A stretch of DNA of 64,000 nucleotides from Lycium barbarum (GCF_019175385.1 NC_083341.1:18422203-18486202), one strand, 5' to 3'; numbered from the stretch's first letter, positions 10,361-23,105 are shown. The notes: a model not told the origin generated them from the letters alone. Program-made: numbers and translations.

Positions 10361-13277
10361 ACCTGATTGTTTTCGGTGGATCCATTAAGGGCAAGAAGCA
10401 TGCACCGGCATATCTCTTATAGGCGTGGGAAGTGAGAAATGACCTTATTCAAGCAATCACCGGCAGTACTACCATAACAAACTTCCAATGGCATTTCTAT
10501 TCTGCAGAGCTTCCACATCTTTATTGTCAATTTGTTTATCAATACATGTCTGCCCGACTGGCCGTAGCTCGGTGGTAATAACTGCCCAACCAGTCATAGC
10601 ATGGTGGTAAATAGTGCTATATAATCTGCCCAACTGGCTGTAGACCAGTGGTAAATATAATCAACATCATAACCAGACCTCAATGAGTGATTTCTATGCA
10701 CTCTTCATGATCATTACTTATCCACTGAGACTTATAAACACATTTCCAGGCCATTAAGACTTCTTCCCGATTAACTAAACCTTAACCAAATCCCGAGATA
10801 CATCATAAGCCTCTCTTCTAGCATTAAATACCTCATTAGAGATCTTCTACTAGCATACTATTCATGTCTTACAAAACATTCCTTAAGAACACATTTCTAA
10901 ATTCATCAGAGTGACGTAAGGTCGTTTTACCTCCGATTATCGTTATGGACCTTTCATCATCGGTATATCTCACCTTGAAGGAATCAACTACTATAAGATG
11001 AGATTAACAACAATAAACAAGATTAATTATGTCATAGGAATATCAAGTTACATAAGCTCCTAACATTTCTAAGAGTGAAGTCATTATGGACATCATTTGT
11101 GAAAGTATGTGTCGATAAGATCATGGCATAAGAAAGAAAGGGTCAGCCTTAACATACCCTGCCGCTCACTTAGCTACTCAAAATCTACCTTCCGAGCCTG
11201 CAAAACTTACTAAGCTTGAATTGATACTTGCTAGCTTGCAACTCGAGTTCTTGCCTCCCTTGTTTCGTTCCACAATTAATTACAATGCTATGATGTTGCC
11301 ACAAGCTTTCCGAGCTAATTAGCGTATAAATTGGAGTGATTAATGATCTAATGAGTAAAATATCTTGAAAGGAGTATATGGAGGTACCAAATAACCTGAC
11401 CCCAAAGTGGTACCAAATGCATTTGGTTAGATAAGGATGGCGAGTTTTTACGCAGTTGTGTTTGTTATGTGCGAAAAAGTTAAAATATTTTTGTTGGTGG
11501 AGCTTTGTTATTTAGTTTCTTCTCTGTTGATAAATTTTTACATGGAACTACTTAATAATGAAGTGTTCCATGCAACATGAAATATGAAGACAAATTGATA
11601 GAGCGAGACTTATGTGTACTTTTAACATCATTTATAAAGCTTTAGACATTCGTCCCTCAGTGTTTCGGCATCATCCTCCAAAGCTTGGTTCTGTTCCACC
11701 AAGTAGAAAACTTAAGGATGCACACTTGTGGTTAGGGAAAAGTCAGAAAAGATTTGCATATTTCGTGAGACTACAAATACTGATATGAAAGTTAAACACA
11801 TCATGGAAAACTGTCCGCAAATAGTTAAAAAAAAACTTATCGTGAGGAGGGGGATGGGAAAGTGGGAGTAATTGGTGGTTTCTGAGTCTTCTTCCATGTT
11901 TTGGTTTGATACACATTCAAACAAAAAACCGTCCGGAAATAAAATTTAAAACTGTCCCATTGAAACATGATAAAAATCATTATCATATATGAAGCTTTAT
12001 CAAAAGGAGACAATGTAGATTCTTTATCACTAATTCGTAAAAAGGCATTTAACGTTGAGATTGATAAGGATAGTTGTAACCACCTTAAGTTTAAAAAAAA
12101 AAAAATAGCTAACTTCAAATTCAATTTTTAATTAAAATCTATCTTCATTGATAAGTTCAGAAATTAAAAAAAAAAAAAAAACTGCAAATTAATTCATAAC
12201 TAATGATGAATTGACGTGGGGGAGAAATGGGAGAGTGGTCTACGTGCATATTAGGTGTGGTATTTGAAGGCAGTTAGTATTATTTTTTTATTGATAAGTT
12301 TAAAATTTATAAAATTTAAAATTTATAAAATAACAGCAAATTAAGTTATAACAACAGTTATGTACGTAGGAGGAAGGGGAAACGGGAGAATGGATTAATA
12401 TTTTTGTTTTTGTATCCTTTTTTTTTGTCTTTTCTTTTTTAAATGTAGAAATTAGACAGTATTCTGATCCAACTATTCGAGTATATTAGATCATATCTCT
12501 TTCATTAGACTTTTTAATTAGATTAATATACTTATTTCAGTTGATGCCTGCTCTCTTTTTTTTTCCTTTTTTTTTTTTTTTTTGGTAAAAACAACAATTA
12601 TACTAAGAAACTTCTAAAGATTATTACATGCGCCGATCTTTGCAGGAAATATATTCCCCTTACAATAGCGGAAAAAAGATTGTAAAACATAAGATGGTGG
12701 ATTAAAATAAATTTGAAAAATGCAATAGAAATGTGTATTTTATTAGGTATTGTTGATTTATGTTAAATTTGGTTTTATGTTCGTTTATGTGGTTTTATGT
12801 TTGTTTAAGAATTCAAAATTTAAATCAATTCTTTGTACTTGGACATAAGGATAAAGTTGAGGAGTTTTAAAAGTAATGTAAAAAATCTGCAAGTTTATTC
12901 TCCTAAATAAATAGTTATTAGTTAATATGTTACGTGTGGATTTTCCGGTGTTGCCACATGGCTGAATTAGTTATTAGTTAATAGAAATTATTTTATTAGG
13001 TATTGTTGATTTATGTTAAATTTGGTTTTATGTTTGTTTAAGAATTCAAAATTTAAATCAATTCTTTGTACTTGAACATAAGGATAAAGTTGAGAAGTTT
13101 TAAAAGTAATGTGAAAAATCTGCAAGTTTATTCTCCTAAATAAATAGTTATTAGTTAATATGTTACATGTGGATTTTTCTGGTGTTGCCACATGGCTGAA
13201 TTAGTTATTAGTTAATATGTTACATGTGTTTTTTTTTTTTTTTGGTTACGCCACTTGGCTTAAGGAGAGAGTTCTAT
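10361..13277. repeat. Large direct duplication inside the Helitron, copy 1
   Basis: Starting with ACCTGATTGTTTTCGGTGGA, this stretch is repeated almost base for base from about 13281 to 15320. Copy 1 carries an extra block (10545-11378) that copy 2 lacks; copy 2 has only about 12 bases in its place. Each copy ends with two tandem units of roughly 220-240 bp (here about 12728-12975 and 12977-13230) containing GAATTAGTTATTAGTTAATA and TGCCACATGGCT. Confidence 0.8.
10545..11378 (-). mobile_element. LTR fragment inserted in Helitron copy 1
   Basis: The block is missing from copy 2 of the duplication. It contains GACGTAAGGTCG followed by TATCTCACCTTGAAGGAATC, the same order seen at 39205-39295 in another minus-strand LTR. 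Near its left end is a degenerate tandem motif, CTGCCCAACTGGCYGTAG with GGTGGTAA, in three copies (10548-10655). It is a partial gypsy-type LTR in minus orientation; intact LTR ends were not found. Confidence 0.6.
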
Positions 13278-13280
13278 TTT

Positions 13281-15320
13281 ACCTGATTGTTTTCGGTGGA
13301 TCCATTCGGGGCAAGAAGCATGCACCGACGTATCTCTTATAGGCGTGGGAAGTGAGAAATGACCTTATTCAAGCAATCACCGGCAGTACTACCATAACAA
13401 ACTTCCAATGGCATTTCTATTCTGCAGAGTTTCCACATCTTTATTGTCAATTTGTTTATCAATGATGATCATTGCAAATAACCTGACCCCAAGTGGTACC
13501 AAATGCATTTGATTAGATAAGGATGGCGAGATTTACGCAATTGTGTTTGTTATGTGCGAAAAAGTTAAAATATTTTTGTTGGTGGAGCTTTGTTATTTAG
13601 TTTCTTCTCTGTTGATAACTTTTTACATGGAACTACTTAATAATGAAGTGTTCCATGCAACATGAAATATGAAGACAAATTGATAGAGCGAGACTTACGT
13701 GTACTTTTAACATCACTTATAAAGCTTTAGACATTCATCCCTCAGTGTTCGGCATCATCCTCCAAAGCTTGGTTCTGTTCCACCAAGTAGAAAACTTAAG
13801 GATGCACACTTGTGGTTAGAGAAAAGTCAGAAAAGATTTGCATATTTCGTGCGACTACAAATACCGATATGAAAGTTAAACACACCATGAAAAACTGTCC
13901 GCAAATAGTAAAAAAAAACTTATCGTGAGGAGGGGGAATGGGAAAGTGGGAGTAGTTGATGGTTTCTAAGTCTTCTTCTATGTTTTTGGTTTGATACACA
14001 TTCAAACAAAAAACTGTCCGTAAATAAAATTAAAAATTGTCCCATTGAAACATGATAAAAATCATTATCATATATGAAGCTTCATCAAAAGGAGACAATG
14101 TAGATTCTTTATCACTAATTCGTCAAAAAGGCATTTAACGTTGAGATTGGTAAGGATAGTTGTAGCCACCTTAAGTTTTTTAAAAAAAAATAGCTAATTT
14201 CAAATTCAATTTTTAATTAAAATTTTTAATTAAAATCTATCTTTGATGATAAGTTTAGAAATTAAAAAAAAAACTGCAAATTAATTCATAACTAATGATG
14301 AATTGACGTGGGGGAGAAATGGGAGAGTGGGCTACGTGCATATTAGGTGTGGTATTTGAAGGTAGTTAGTATTATTTTTTTATTCATAAGTTTAAAATTT
14401 ATAAAATAACTACAAATTAAGTTATAACAATAATTATGTACGTAGGAGGAAGGGGGAAACGGGAGAATGGATTAATATCCTTGTTTATATTTTTGTTATT
14501 TTGTCCTTTTTTTTACTTTTCTTTTTAAATGTAGAAATTAGACAGTATTCTGATTCAACTATTTGAGTATATTAGATCATATCACTTTCATTAGACTTTT
14601 TAATTAAATTAATATACTTATTTCAGCTGACGCCTTATCTCTTTTTTTTTTTTTGGGTTAAAACAATAATTATACTAATAAACTTCTAAAGATTATTACA
14701 TGCGCTGATCTTTGCAGGAAATATATTCCCCTTACAACAGCGGAAAAAAGATTGTAAAACATAAGATGGTGGATTAAAATCAATTTGAAAAATGCAATAG
14801 AAATGTGTATTTTATTAGGTATTGTTGATTTATGTTAAATTTGGTTTTATGTTCGTTTATTTGGTTTTATGTTTGTTTAAGAATTCAACTTTGTACTTGA
14901 ACTTAAGGATAAAGTTGAGAAGTTTTAAAAGTAATGTAAAAAATCTGCAAGTTTATTCTCCTAAATAAATAGTTATTAGTTAATATGTTACATGTGGATT
15001 TTTCCAGTGTTGCCACATGGCTGAATTAGTTAATAGAAATGCGTATTTTATTAGGTATTGTTGATTTATGTTAAATTTGGTTTTATGTTTGTTTAAGAAT
15101 TCAAAATTTAAATCAATTCTTTGTACTTGAACATAAGGATAAAGTTGAGAAGTTTTAAAAGTAATATAAAAAATCTGCAAGTTTATTCTCCTAAATAAAT
15201 AGTTATTAGTTAATATGTTACATGTGGATTTTTCTGGTGTTGCCACATGGCTGAATTAGTTATTAGTTAATAAGTTACATGTGGTTTTTTTTTTGTTACG
15301 CCACTTGGCTTATGGAGAGA
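13281..15320. repeat. Large direct duplication inside the Helitron, copy 2
   Basis: Matches 10361-13277 apart from the LTR fragment present only in copy 1. Tandem units of about 220 bp close it (about 14803-15035 and 15036-15250). The small reading frames here are shared by both copies but are low-complexity and AT-rich, without protein character. Confidence 0.8.
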
Positions 15321-15345
15321 GCTTTTTCCTTGGCTTTTAAAAATA

Positions 15346-15372
15346 CTAGTCTAGTACCCGCGCGATGCGCGG
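15346..15372 (-). other. Second Helitron 3' terminus (hairpin + CTAG)
   Basis: Minus-strand reading: CCGCGC-ATC-GCGCGG followed by GTACTAGACTAG and then T. The stem is identical to the one at 8879-8893. It directly abuts a Helitron-type 5' end (CCTTGGCTTTTAAAAATA on + at about 15328-15345). Confidence 0.75.
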
Positions 15373-16039
15373 AAATTGGTAGAAAAAGTATTATACAAAA
15401 TTATTATCTTATTTGCTTGACCATATTAGAAGTTTTATTATTTTATAAATTGTGAAATTTAAGTCATTTGATCCACGACTGTTGATTAGAAGCCCAACAA
15501 AGAAGGAAAATCATTTTCTGCTTTTAAATTCCCGTAAGATTATGTGTCATGTGCACTTAAGAGTCAGAGTATGTTATGAATCCATAAAATTACTTACCAG
15601 GATAAATGAAAATGTTCATCCAGATTGTTGAATAAAAAGATATGAATACTCTTGATTTTAAGATCTTTCCACTATCACGTTCATAACTCTTGTGAATAGA
15701 ATTAATCATTTGTTTTAGAGACTCTTCATTTTCGAGATCATATGGATTCAAACATCAGAAGACATGTGTGAAACTATGACCGTATCATTTTAGAGTTTGA
15801 AAATCTACTACAAAGACATATTACCATTACAAAGTATAAATATGACTCTAAAAAAAGATTTTCCTTGTGTAAGAGGCAAGTCTTTTCCTTTTCTCACGTT
15901 TCAAGTTTGATCTACGGATTTCTAATTCTCCTAGTTAATGAGGATCTCAACTTTGTAATCCAAAGTTATTAAATTATTACATGAAATACTCTATTTAGTT
16001 TCAAAATTGTATTATGATTTGAAACTATTTAATTAGAGT
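15373..16039. other. Helitron interior, no gene
   Basis: AT-rich and without a credible coding frame or structured element. Confidence 0.5.
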
Positions 16040-16044
16040 AATTA

Positions 16045-19000
16045 TGTCACGACCCAGCCCCGTGGGCCGCGACTGGTGCCCTACTGGGGCACCCAAACGG
16101 ACATACAATCATCATAGCAAAGCTTAACACGGATTTCATATCCATCATTTTTAAACAGAGTTGGGAACAAATATTATCTTGCGCGATTGCACGTACAAAA
16201 CATCATATCAGAATCAAAAGAGGCGGCGGAATGTACATCGCCGAACATATGCACATATCTCAAAAAGCCGGCAAGGCTATCAAATATGTCAAAAACCGAC
16301 AAGGCTGTCAATTGGCACAACGGCCCAAAACACAGATATCAATGCACGCCGACAAGGCTGCCATAACGAATAGCATCATACAAACACATCGGAACAGAAG
16401 TAGGCACACACACCCACAACTACGTCTACAGACCTCTAAACAAACAAACTGAATCATATGGCGGGATAGGACCCCGCCGTACCCCTGAACAAATATATAT
16501 ACATACTCGGCGAACAAATATATATACCAACATATATGCTCTGAAATGAGAAGAGCACTCCAAACAGCAGAAGGGGATGTCCTAAACTGGTGAATCACCA
16601 AACTGTGCGTCTGTACCTGCGGGCATGAAACGCAGCCCCCCGAAGAAAGGGGGGTCAGTACGAAATATGTACTGAGTATGCAAAGCAGAATATACAGAAA
16701 ACAAACCTGAGACATAAACGAAACAGAAGTGCCGAACATAAGTGCAAATCCAATCATATCAAAATGTTTAGTTTCAAACATGTAAGTCATGCATAGGGTA
16801 CATAATATGGTCGCCCGCCCGTCGATGGCGCCATAACACAGCATAACACCAGAAAGTTTCAAATCTCCGTAACCCCATCACGTATCACATCACCGCATAA
16901 CGCCATACACAGCATGGCACCAAATATAAGTGGAACCCGACCCTCTTTTGCGAGTAGCTCGGTGAACCATAAACACAGCATAACTCCGGAGTATAACAAA
17001 GTGCGCACGACAACAAAACCGGCCCGGGACTCGGCGAAAGAAATAACAGAATGCACGAATAGAATCGTGAGTAGTCATATGCATAAAATCATTTTCATAA
17101 ATTCAAACATAAGCAAAATGGTCATATTTGAAAATCGAAATAATGGTTATACTAATCTTTCAAAAGTTCCCGAATTACATAAAGGGAAGTCGCGGGATCC
17201 ACGGACGGGAATTTACCCAAGTCGGGCCCGCTTATGGAAAACATACTCATTATACATAATGCAAACTCTTATAAAAATATTGGAGCAATCCGAGCATTCA
17301 TACGAAAGATATGACATTCCAAATTTACGAATTCTTTAAAGTGAAACCCTTTGGGTGCAAAGTTCGGAGAACAATTATTTCGAATACATAAAGATTCATA
17401 TTTCATCAAATCATGCATAAGAATGCCAAAGAACATATACGGATCATAACATGCTCGGATGTCGGATTTGGAATTTCCTTAAGGCTCTAATTTAGCCTAT
17501 GAAAAACTAAGACATGCCAAAAAGAAAGGAAGTTGCCTTACATACCTCGTACGCACTCCAAGATGGTCAATCTAAAGTAAATATCCAATCTACGCCTCGG
17601 GCTCCCCAAGGTCTACAAATACGCCAACGAATACCAAACATTAGCTAAGGGCACTTAAGCCATTCTTTCCAACTAATCATTAAATTCTACAGAAAATTCG
17701 GCAGCACTTCCCCTGTAAATAGGTCATCCCGAGAATTTATCTCGCTCAAAATCAACAACAACAACCACAATAACCAACCTAGTAACATTGATAATCAATT
17801 CGAAAGGCAAAACAACATTAATAGCTCTCTTTTACATCTTTCAACAACCTTCCAGACATTCGATTCAACGGCTTACTTTCAAGCCACGATATCGTTCGTA
17901 CATTCGATTATTAACCCGAATCCTTTCCCACAATATTAGAGGACTTCTAAACCATTCACATAATTTTTCCAATGATCCCAAATTTTTATTTTTATTTTTT
18001 TTCTCCAAGCTGGCCGAAACCAGTCCCTAACCGAGCAGCCTCTTTTTTTTCATTTTTCCTCATTTTCAAGTCATGTTTTGTATCAACAATTCACAATATA
18101 ACGATATACTTTCTCATAAAATGTACGAATTACGTCAAACGCACAACAAGCCTCAAAACAGCCCGCATAATCACAACATCAATTTCGGGCATTAAACTCT
18201 CATTTCCAACATAAAAGTCACCACAATAACCATTACGACGCTAAGCGATATTAATTCATTCTTTGACAAACATTTGGGACCATATATACGGCCACACCCA
18301 CATTTGTACATATAGATGGTTCTAATTTATTTCTTCACTCTACAACAATCAAATACGCTACAAACAATTAATTCATCAATTCAATCACAACACCCATTTA
18401 CACAATCACACCCACATTACACGGCTAACACACCCATCACACAACCCAACTCCAACATTCCATATTTCATGATTTTCACCCATATTAACATACTACAATA
18501 TGCATACAACCTTTATAACACAAAAACAAGATTAGAACTCACCTTTCTTCTTCAATCCCCCAATAGGCTAGGGTTTGCAAATGGGCAAAATAAATGGTTG
18601 GATGACCCAAACGATACTTCCACGCCACTTAGGGACCTCAATATAGTGGGTTTGAACCAAAGAATTAATTTTTAGAAGGCTTGAAGTGGAGTTGGTTTTT
18701 AGAAAACCCTTGGCCGTGAGCTTCATGGTGAAGCTCTTCAACTTGGCTTTATTTCTTTCTAAGTGTTAAGTGAGGAAAGATGAATTAGAAGTCTTCTTTT
18801 AAGGCTCCACAAAATATCTCTATGTCCTTGGCCCACACAATGTGTTGGACCAATTAAAATTGGCCACACAATGTGTGGGACCTTTTTGTGGACCACACGG
18901 CTACAAGGCCATTTTTGGGCAAGATTTTTAATTTCAATTTTATAAATTGTGGTCCCAATTTTCCCTAAGTGTTCAATGCCAACAATTTCATATATAATTT

Positions 19001-19120
19001 ATGTCTCAAAATAAAATCAAATGGTCAAAAGTCCCGACTTCAAATCCCGGAATAGTCTTGGCCTTAAATTATCATAGTTAATCCGGGTTGTCCCAATGTA
19101 TAAGAATATGAGACGTAACA
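16045..19120 (-). mobile_element. Solo LTR, 3076 bp, TSD AATTA
   Basis: On the + strand it begins TGTCACGACCC and ends GACGTAACA, flanked by AATTA at 16040-16044 and 19121-19125. The sense strand of the LTR is the minus strand (start TGTTACGTCTC). It contains the hairpin CAGTAC-N7-GTACTG at 16656-16674 and two adjoining palindromes, CCAATTAAAATTGG (18850-18863) and CCACACAATGTGTGG (18864-18878). It has no retroviral coding sequence; the reading frames within it (16161-18675) are LTR sequence. Large gypsy LTRs of this style are typical of Tekay/Del chromoviruses; lineage inferred. Confidence 0.9.
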
Positions 19121-19125
19121 AATTA

Positions 19126-20469
19126 GCATATGTTTAGCTTCTTTTTTATCCAATTCAAAAGGCACGTAAACAATCAAGCTTAACCATTCATCCTTGGAAC
19201 ATGAAATTTAAAGTTCAATGCCAGAGAATATTTCCTTTGCAAAAAGTATACAACAGGGAGTTGGTTATTACAACTTTGTGGAACTTTTATATTCGAGCCC
19301 ACTTCAGAAAAACTTTAATAGGCCAAATAAAGAAAAGGCTTATAGAACGAAGTCCTCCAATTGTCAAAAATTATGTATTAGATTGACCAAATATATGTCA
19401 TGTTTACATAAACAAACAATGGGTATTTCGTTGAACCAAATGATTCTGAGCAAATATGAAAATTTAAATATCAAAACAATTAAATTTGACGTGATATTAT
19501 AAATAAGATATGACTACCACGGTTAAACATGACTTATCAACTGCAATTACTCAAAAAAAAAAAAAATAAGGCATTCAACTGAGAAATTTAAAATTAACAA
19601 CCACTTCTTCCAAAACAGCGAGCAGAAGCCAACAAAAAAAAAATCAAACTACCGCTAGCAGCAGCTTAATCTTGCTAGATGAAACTTTATAAACATATCA
19701 AATTCAGATGATTAAACATTTGAATCATCTGATGAAATTAATAAAAAGAACAATCAACATCACAAAGCATAGACGAAGGGTAAAATCAAATTGCACATAC
19801 AAAGTAGTTTTTATTTTTATTCTACGGGTAATAGATTTTTGTAACATAATGTATATATGATAGGCTATTAAGTCTTGGAAACAAAAATTGACACGGAAAT
19901 CTTAACTTCACCAACACATCAAAGCCAAACAACATTCGAGTCATTGAATGATCTAACTGTTGTATAAAAACTCCTTAACAGAAGGAGTGAACTAACTACC
20001 TACTGGTAATGGTCATGATTCATAAGGACAACTAAAATACGCAACTAAAATTAACTTAGTTTCATGACTAAATCCAGTTGCTAGAAAGTAAATATGCATT
20101 TCACTGAGTTTTTTCTGTTAAACTCTCGCAGATGCAGTCAATCGTGGATTCTTTTATTTTTTAACCACTTTAGGAACCTTATCGCTAGAGAATTTACAAT
20201 TCAGGATGTCAGCGTAATCTACTGCCGATGCCTTATTGGAGGATCTAGTCTCTTATCACACGTCTTTCTAAAGAGTAAAAGTTCAAATTCTAACCTTTTC
20301 ATCCTGCACAATCAACGCAAATTCCCTTTCATCTCGTTGATGGTGACTTCCGATAATGAAAAGGTAGATTACACAAACAAAACCGTTAAAGAAAAAACTT
20401 TAAATAGTGTAAATCGTCTTGTACACATACGCACGCTATACATATGTGCTTCCAAAGTATAAGCAAATA
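19126..20469. other. Helitron interior, no recognised gene
   Basis: Contains short open frames on both strands (for example 20094-20462 +), none with recognisable motifs. It may include captured plant sequence, but I cannot identify it. Confidence 0.35.
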
Positions 20470-20848
20470 TCATTTGCGTCTACAACTTAATTTTATTATT
20501 AGACTAAACAATATACAATAGAAAGACAAACAATGCACATTTCTTCTTTGTGGATTTCCATCCAAGTTAAGAAGGAGCCAATTACCAAATGCTAAATCTT
20601 CATCACTATAATGCATTACTTGTTCACCCACATTTTCATCCGGAGCTACACTCCATGTTGCGATATATAACTATAAGAAGTGTGGCTTCTGTAATATATT
20701 GATACCCACGATCATAATTCAAGGTCATATAAAAACTAATTCCTAAAGAGGAAGTAAGGATTTGGTTTATAAAACAACAAAAAAATTCGAAATTAGGATT
20801 CTATATATAAATATACATATACAAACACTGTAGAGGGAGAAAGCTTAC

Positions 20849-21040
20849 AGATAAAATCTTCCAAAAAACTGAGATTGATCTGCTGGAGACCTGATTTGTT
20901 CCTTTTTGAGTCAAACCTGATGAATTAAGAGTCTGCTTTATAAAAGAATAATTATTTTCGAGAACCGAATTATATAAGATTTGAAAAAGAATCAAACTTT
21001 ACCAACCACGATCTCCAAACTTGATTCCTTGTTCTGCCAT
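20849..21040 (-). pseudogene. Possible captured gene fragment (start exon plus second exon)
   Basis: A start codon in good context (GCCATGG, minus strand, 21040-21038) opens a 38-base exon (21040-21003) with a GTAAAG donor. An AT-rich 86-base stretch ends in CATCAG, and a second open segment (20916-20849) reaches a GTAAGC donor. The joined reading begins MAEQGIKFGDRGWFDSKRNK and continues without stops through a leucine-rich stretch. Further along the same strand, 20670-20470 is an open frame containing WSVAPDENVGEQVMHYSDED. Intron-like boundaries and a protein-like composition suggest gene capture by the Helitron. I do not recognise the family, and chance cannot be excluded. Confidence 0.35.
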
Positions 21041-21944
21041 GGCAACTACTACTTTGATGTGAAGAAACAAATGGAGCACACTGCAGAGAAGAAATTCAGA
21101 CGGTTATACATGATATTGCAAGAACAACTTCTCAAAGGCAGAGTTTGTGCTGTTTTCGTTTCAAGCAGTTTTGTAAAGACGTGGATTATTTGAAGATACT
21201 TATCATATTAGGAAGTTTAAGAAGAACCCATGAAGAGAGGTAAAATAACCATGGAGACTCACGTCCCTATGTTTGAGGCCATTCCCCTCTTATTAACAAC
21301 TGATAATCAAAATATGCGGAAAAGAAATTAGTTACCGCATGTTTTAAGTTTAAATTCAAAATTGTTATCTCAATTTAAATTCAAATGCAAGTGTTTTTAT
21401 ATCTTAATTTAAATTTTTCCTCTTTCAAGACTAACTGATATTTTTAAAATAAGCTACCTTTTTAGAAATTACTCAAAATGCTCCATACCTAAAATAACCA
21501 CGGTAAAATTTGTAAACATTTTGGAAAACATCTTTAATTTTTTCCGCATTGCTTGTATAAATTCCGAAATTCCTAAATTTTAGCAACGTGCAATTATCTC
21601 CTAGGAGTATATTGTGAAAATATAGTTCCACAAAAATAGGCCTTGAAACTATTTGTGTTCAAGAACGTGTGTTTTTTAAAATTTATATAAATTCCTAATT
21701 CCTAAATTTTAGCAGTCTCCTAGGAGCACATTGTGAAAATATAGTTCCACAAAAAACATGTTCTTTGTAGCCAACATTTTCGCGGAAATAGAATCTGCTA
21801 TAAAGAAGGAGGCATAAACGTGTTCCATTGATTTAAAAAAAAAAAAAAAGTTAGGATAACTATACAGAAGACAAAATGGTGCAAATATTTTGGAGCACTC
21901 ACAACCAAATAACTGATTTTTAAATAAAATTCATTGTTATCCAA

Positions 21945-21999
<55 letters not shown>
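21945..21999. repeat. (TTA)n microsatellite
   Basis: About 18 uninterrupted TTA/ATT units. It directly precedes the first of two 245-bp Helitron-end repeats. Poly-Asn or poly-Leu frames across it are artefacts. Confidence 0.95.
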
Positions 22000-22493
22000 G
22001 AATTGGCCAATATTTATTCAAAACTTACTACGTGTGTCTGCTTTTTGTTATGCCACTTAAATAAATTAGTTAATAAATTATATGTGACTATTTCTAGTTA
22101 TGCCACATGGCTGAATTAGTTATTAGTTAATAGTTAATTAGTTACTAATTACATGTGGCATTTTTCTAGACTGCCACTTGGCTTAATGTGGTGCTTTTTT
22201 CCTTGGCTTTTAATAATATATAAATATAGATATAGATTATATTAGAATTGGCCAATATTTATTCAAAACTTACTACGTGTGTCTGCTTTTTGTTATGCCA
22301 CTTAAATTAATTAGTTAATAAGTTATATGTGACTATTTCTAGTTATGCCACATGGCTGAATTAGTTATTAGTTAATAGTTAATTAGTTACTAATTACATG
22401 TGACTTTTTTCTAGACTTCTACTTGGCTTAATGTGGTGCTTTTTTTCCTTGGCTTTTAATAATATATAGATATAGATATAGATAATATATAGA
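21996..22493. repeat. Tandem duplication of the Helitron 5' end, 2 x 245 bp
   Basis: ATTAGAATTGGCCAATATTT starts at 21996 and again at 22241. Each copy runs through TGCCACATGGCTGAATTAG to CCTTGGCTTTTAATAATATA and a TATAGATATAGA end. Each end is followed by T (after 22236 and after 22493), so both could serve as Helitron 5' termini. Confidence 0.8.
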
Positions 22494-22640
22494 TGTTTGA
22501 ACACATGAATCCTTCCTTGTTTTTGGAACTCCAATGAATTTTTGAACCGCATAAATTCTTCCTGGATTTTGCATTCCATGAAGCCTTCCTTTGTTTCCAC
22601 TTGTTAATCCCTCGAATTCTAGTAGCATCAGTTGGAGTTA
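22494..22640. repeat. Minisatellite, right part
   Basis: TTTGAACACATGAATCCTTC, TTTTGAACCGCATAAATTCT and CCATGAAGCCTTCC continue the array seen at 7473-7553 and 8822-8865. This is the short host segment between the Helitron and the next insertion. Confidence 0.55.
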
Positions 22641-22649
22641 TTCTATATT

Positions 22650-23105
22650 GGGCAACTTACATAAACAGCTACCTTTTATAAGCTCCTAACAATAAATAGC
22701 TACAATTTTGCAATATACAAATCGTAGCTACCTTTGCAATTTCGGCTGTATTTCCATGTTTTTAAATACAGTTGTAAGGTTGCTATCCTAAAATACAACT
22801 GAATATACCAAATACATGTGACATACATCTGACCAAATATATTGAAATAAAGTCCAATACAACGAAATGTTAGGTTGCTATTCGAAATACAGCCCAATAC
22901 AACAATACATATGAAGTGAATGTGGTGCAACCAATTTTGTTAATACAGTTAGATACATGTATATATAATTGTATGTATATACAGTAGAAATTTGCACATT
23001 TAAATACAGCCAAAATAAAAGGATTATCAGTATATAAATACAATGAAAAATACAACTCCCTCGTGTATTTAAAGGATTTACTCCACTCTGTTTTTATGAA
23101 ACATG
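22650..23105. mobile_element. Mutator-like MITE, left half (TSD TTCTATATT)
   Basis: A 9-bp duplication, TTCTATATT, flanks the whole structure at 22641-22649 and 49722-49730, the size expected for Mutator-like elements. The left end GGGCAACTTACATAAAC resembles the reverse of the right end (AGAAAATTTACATGTC). The two halves share inward motifs such as AATTTCGGCTGTATTT here and its reverse-complement form at 49475-49530. The element carries no transposase and was split at 23105/49469 by an LTR insertion. Confidence 0.75.

Larger units (their letters stand above)
8866..22493 (-). mobile_element. Composite non-autonomous Helitron, ~13.6 kb
   Basis: Read on the minus strand, the right end begins TCTATATATTATC (22493 downwards) and the left end finishes with a GC hairpin (CCGCGC-ATC-GCGCGG, 8879-8893) followed by GGTACTAATACTAG. 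The element sits between A (8865) and T (22494), as Helitrons do, with no target duplication. A second complete 3' terminus (hairpin 15358-15372, CTAG at 15346-15349) and further 5'-type ends (CCTTGGCTTTTAA at about 15328 and 22200) lie inside, so it is a composite of at least two related Helitrons. No RepHel protein is encoded. Much of the interior is duplicated, and a solo LTR is inserted at 16045-19120. The order in which the Helitron units came together cannot be settled by eye. Confidence 0.75.

Noticed and set aside
16161..18675. Series of frames of 60-184 aa
   Set aside because: All lie in the solo LTR 16045-19120 and show no protein motifs.
21798..22119. Poly-Asn and poly-Leu frames
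   Set aside because: Produced by the (TTA)n microsatellite and a T/A run.
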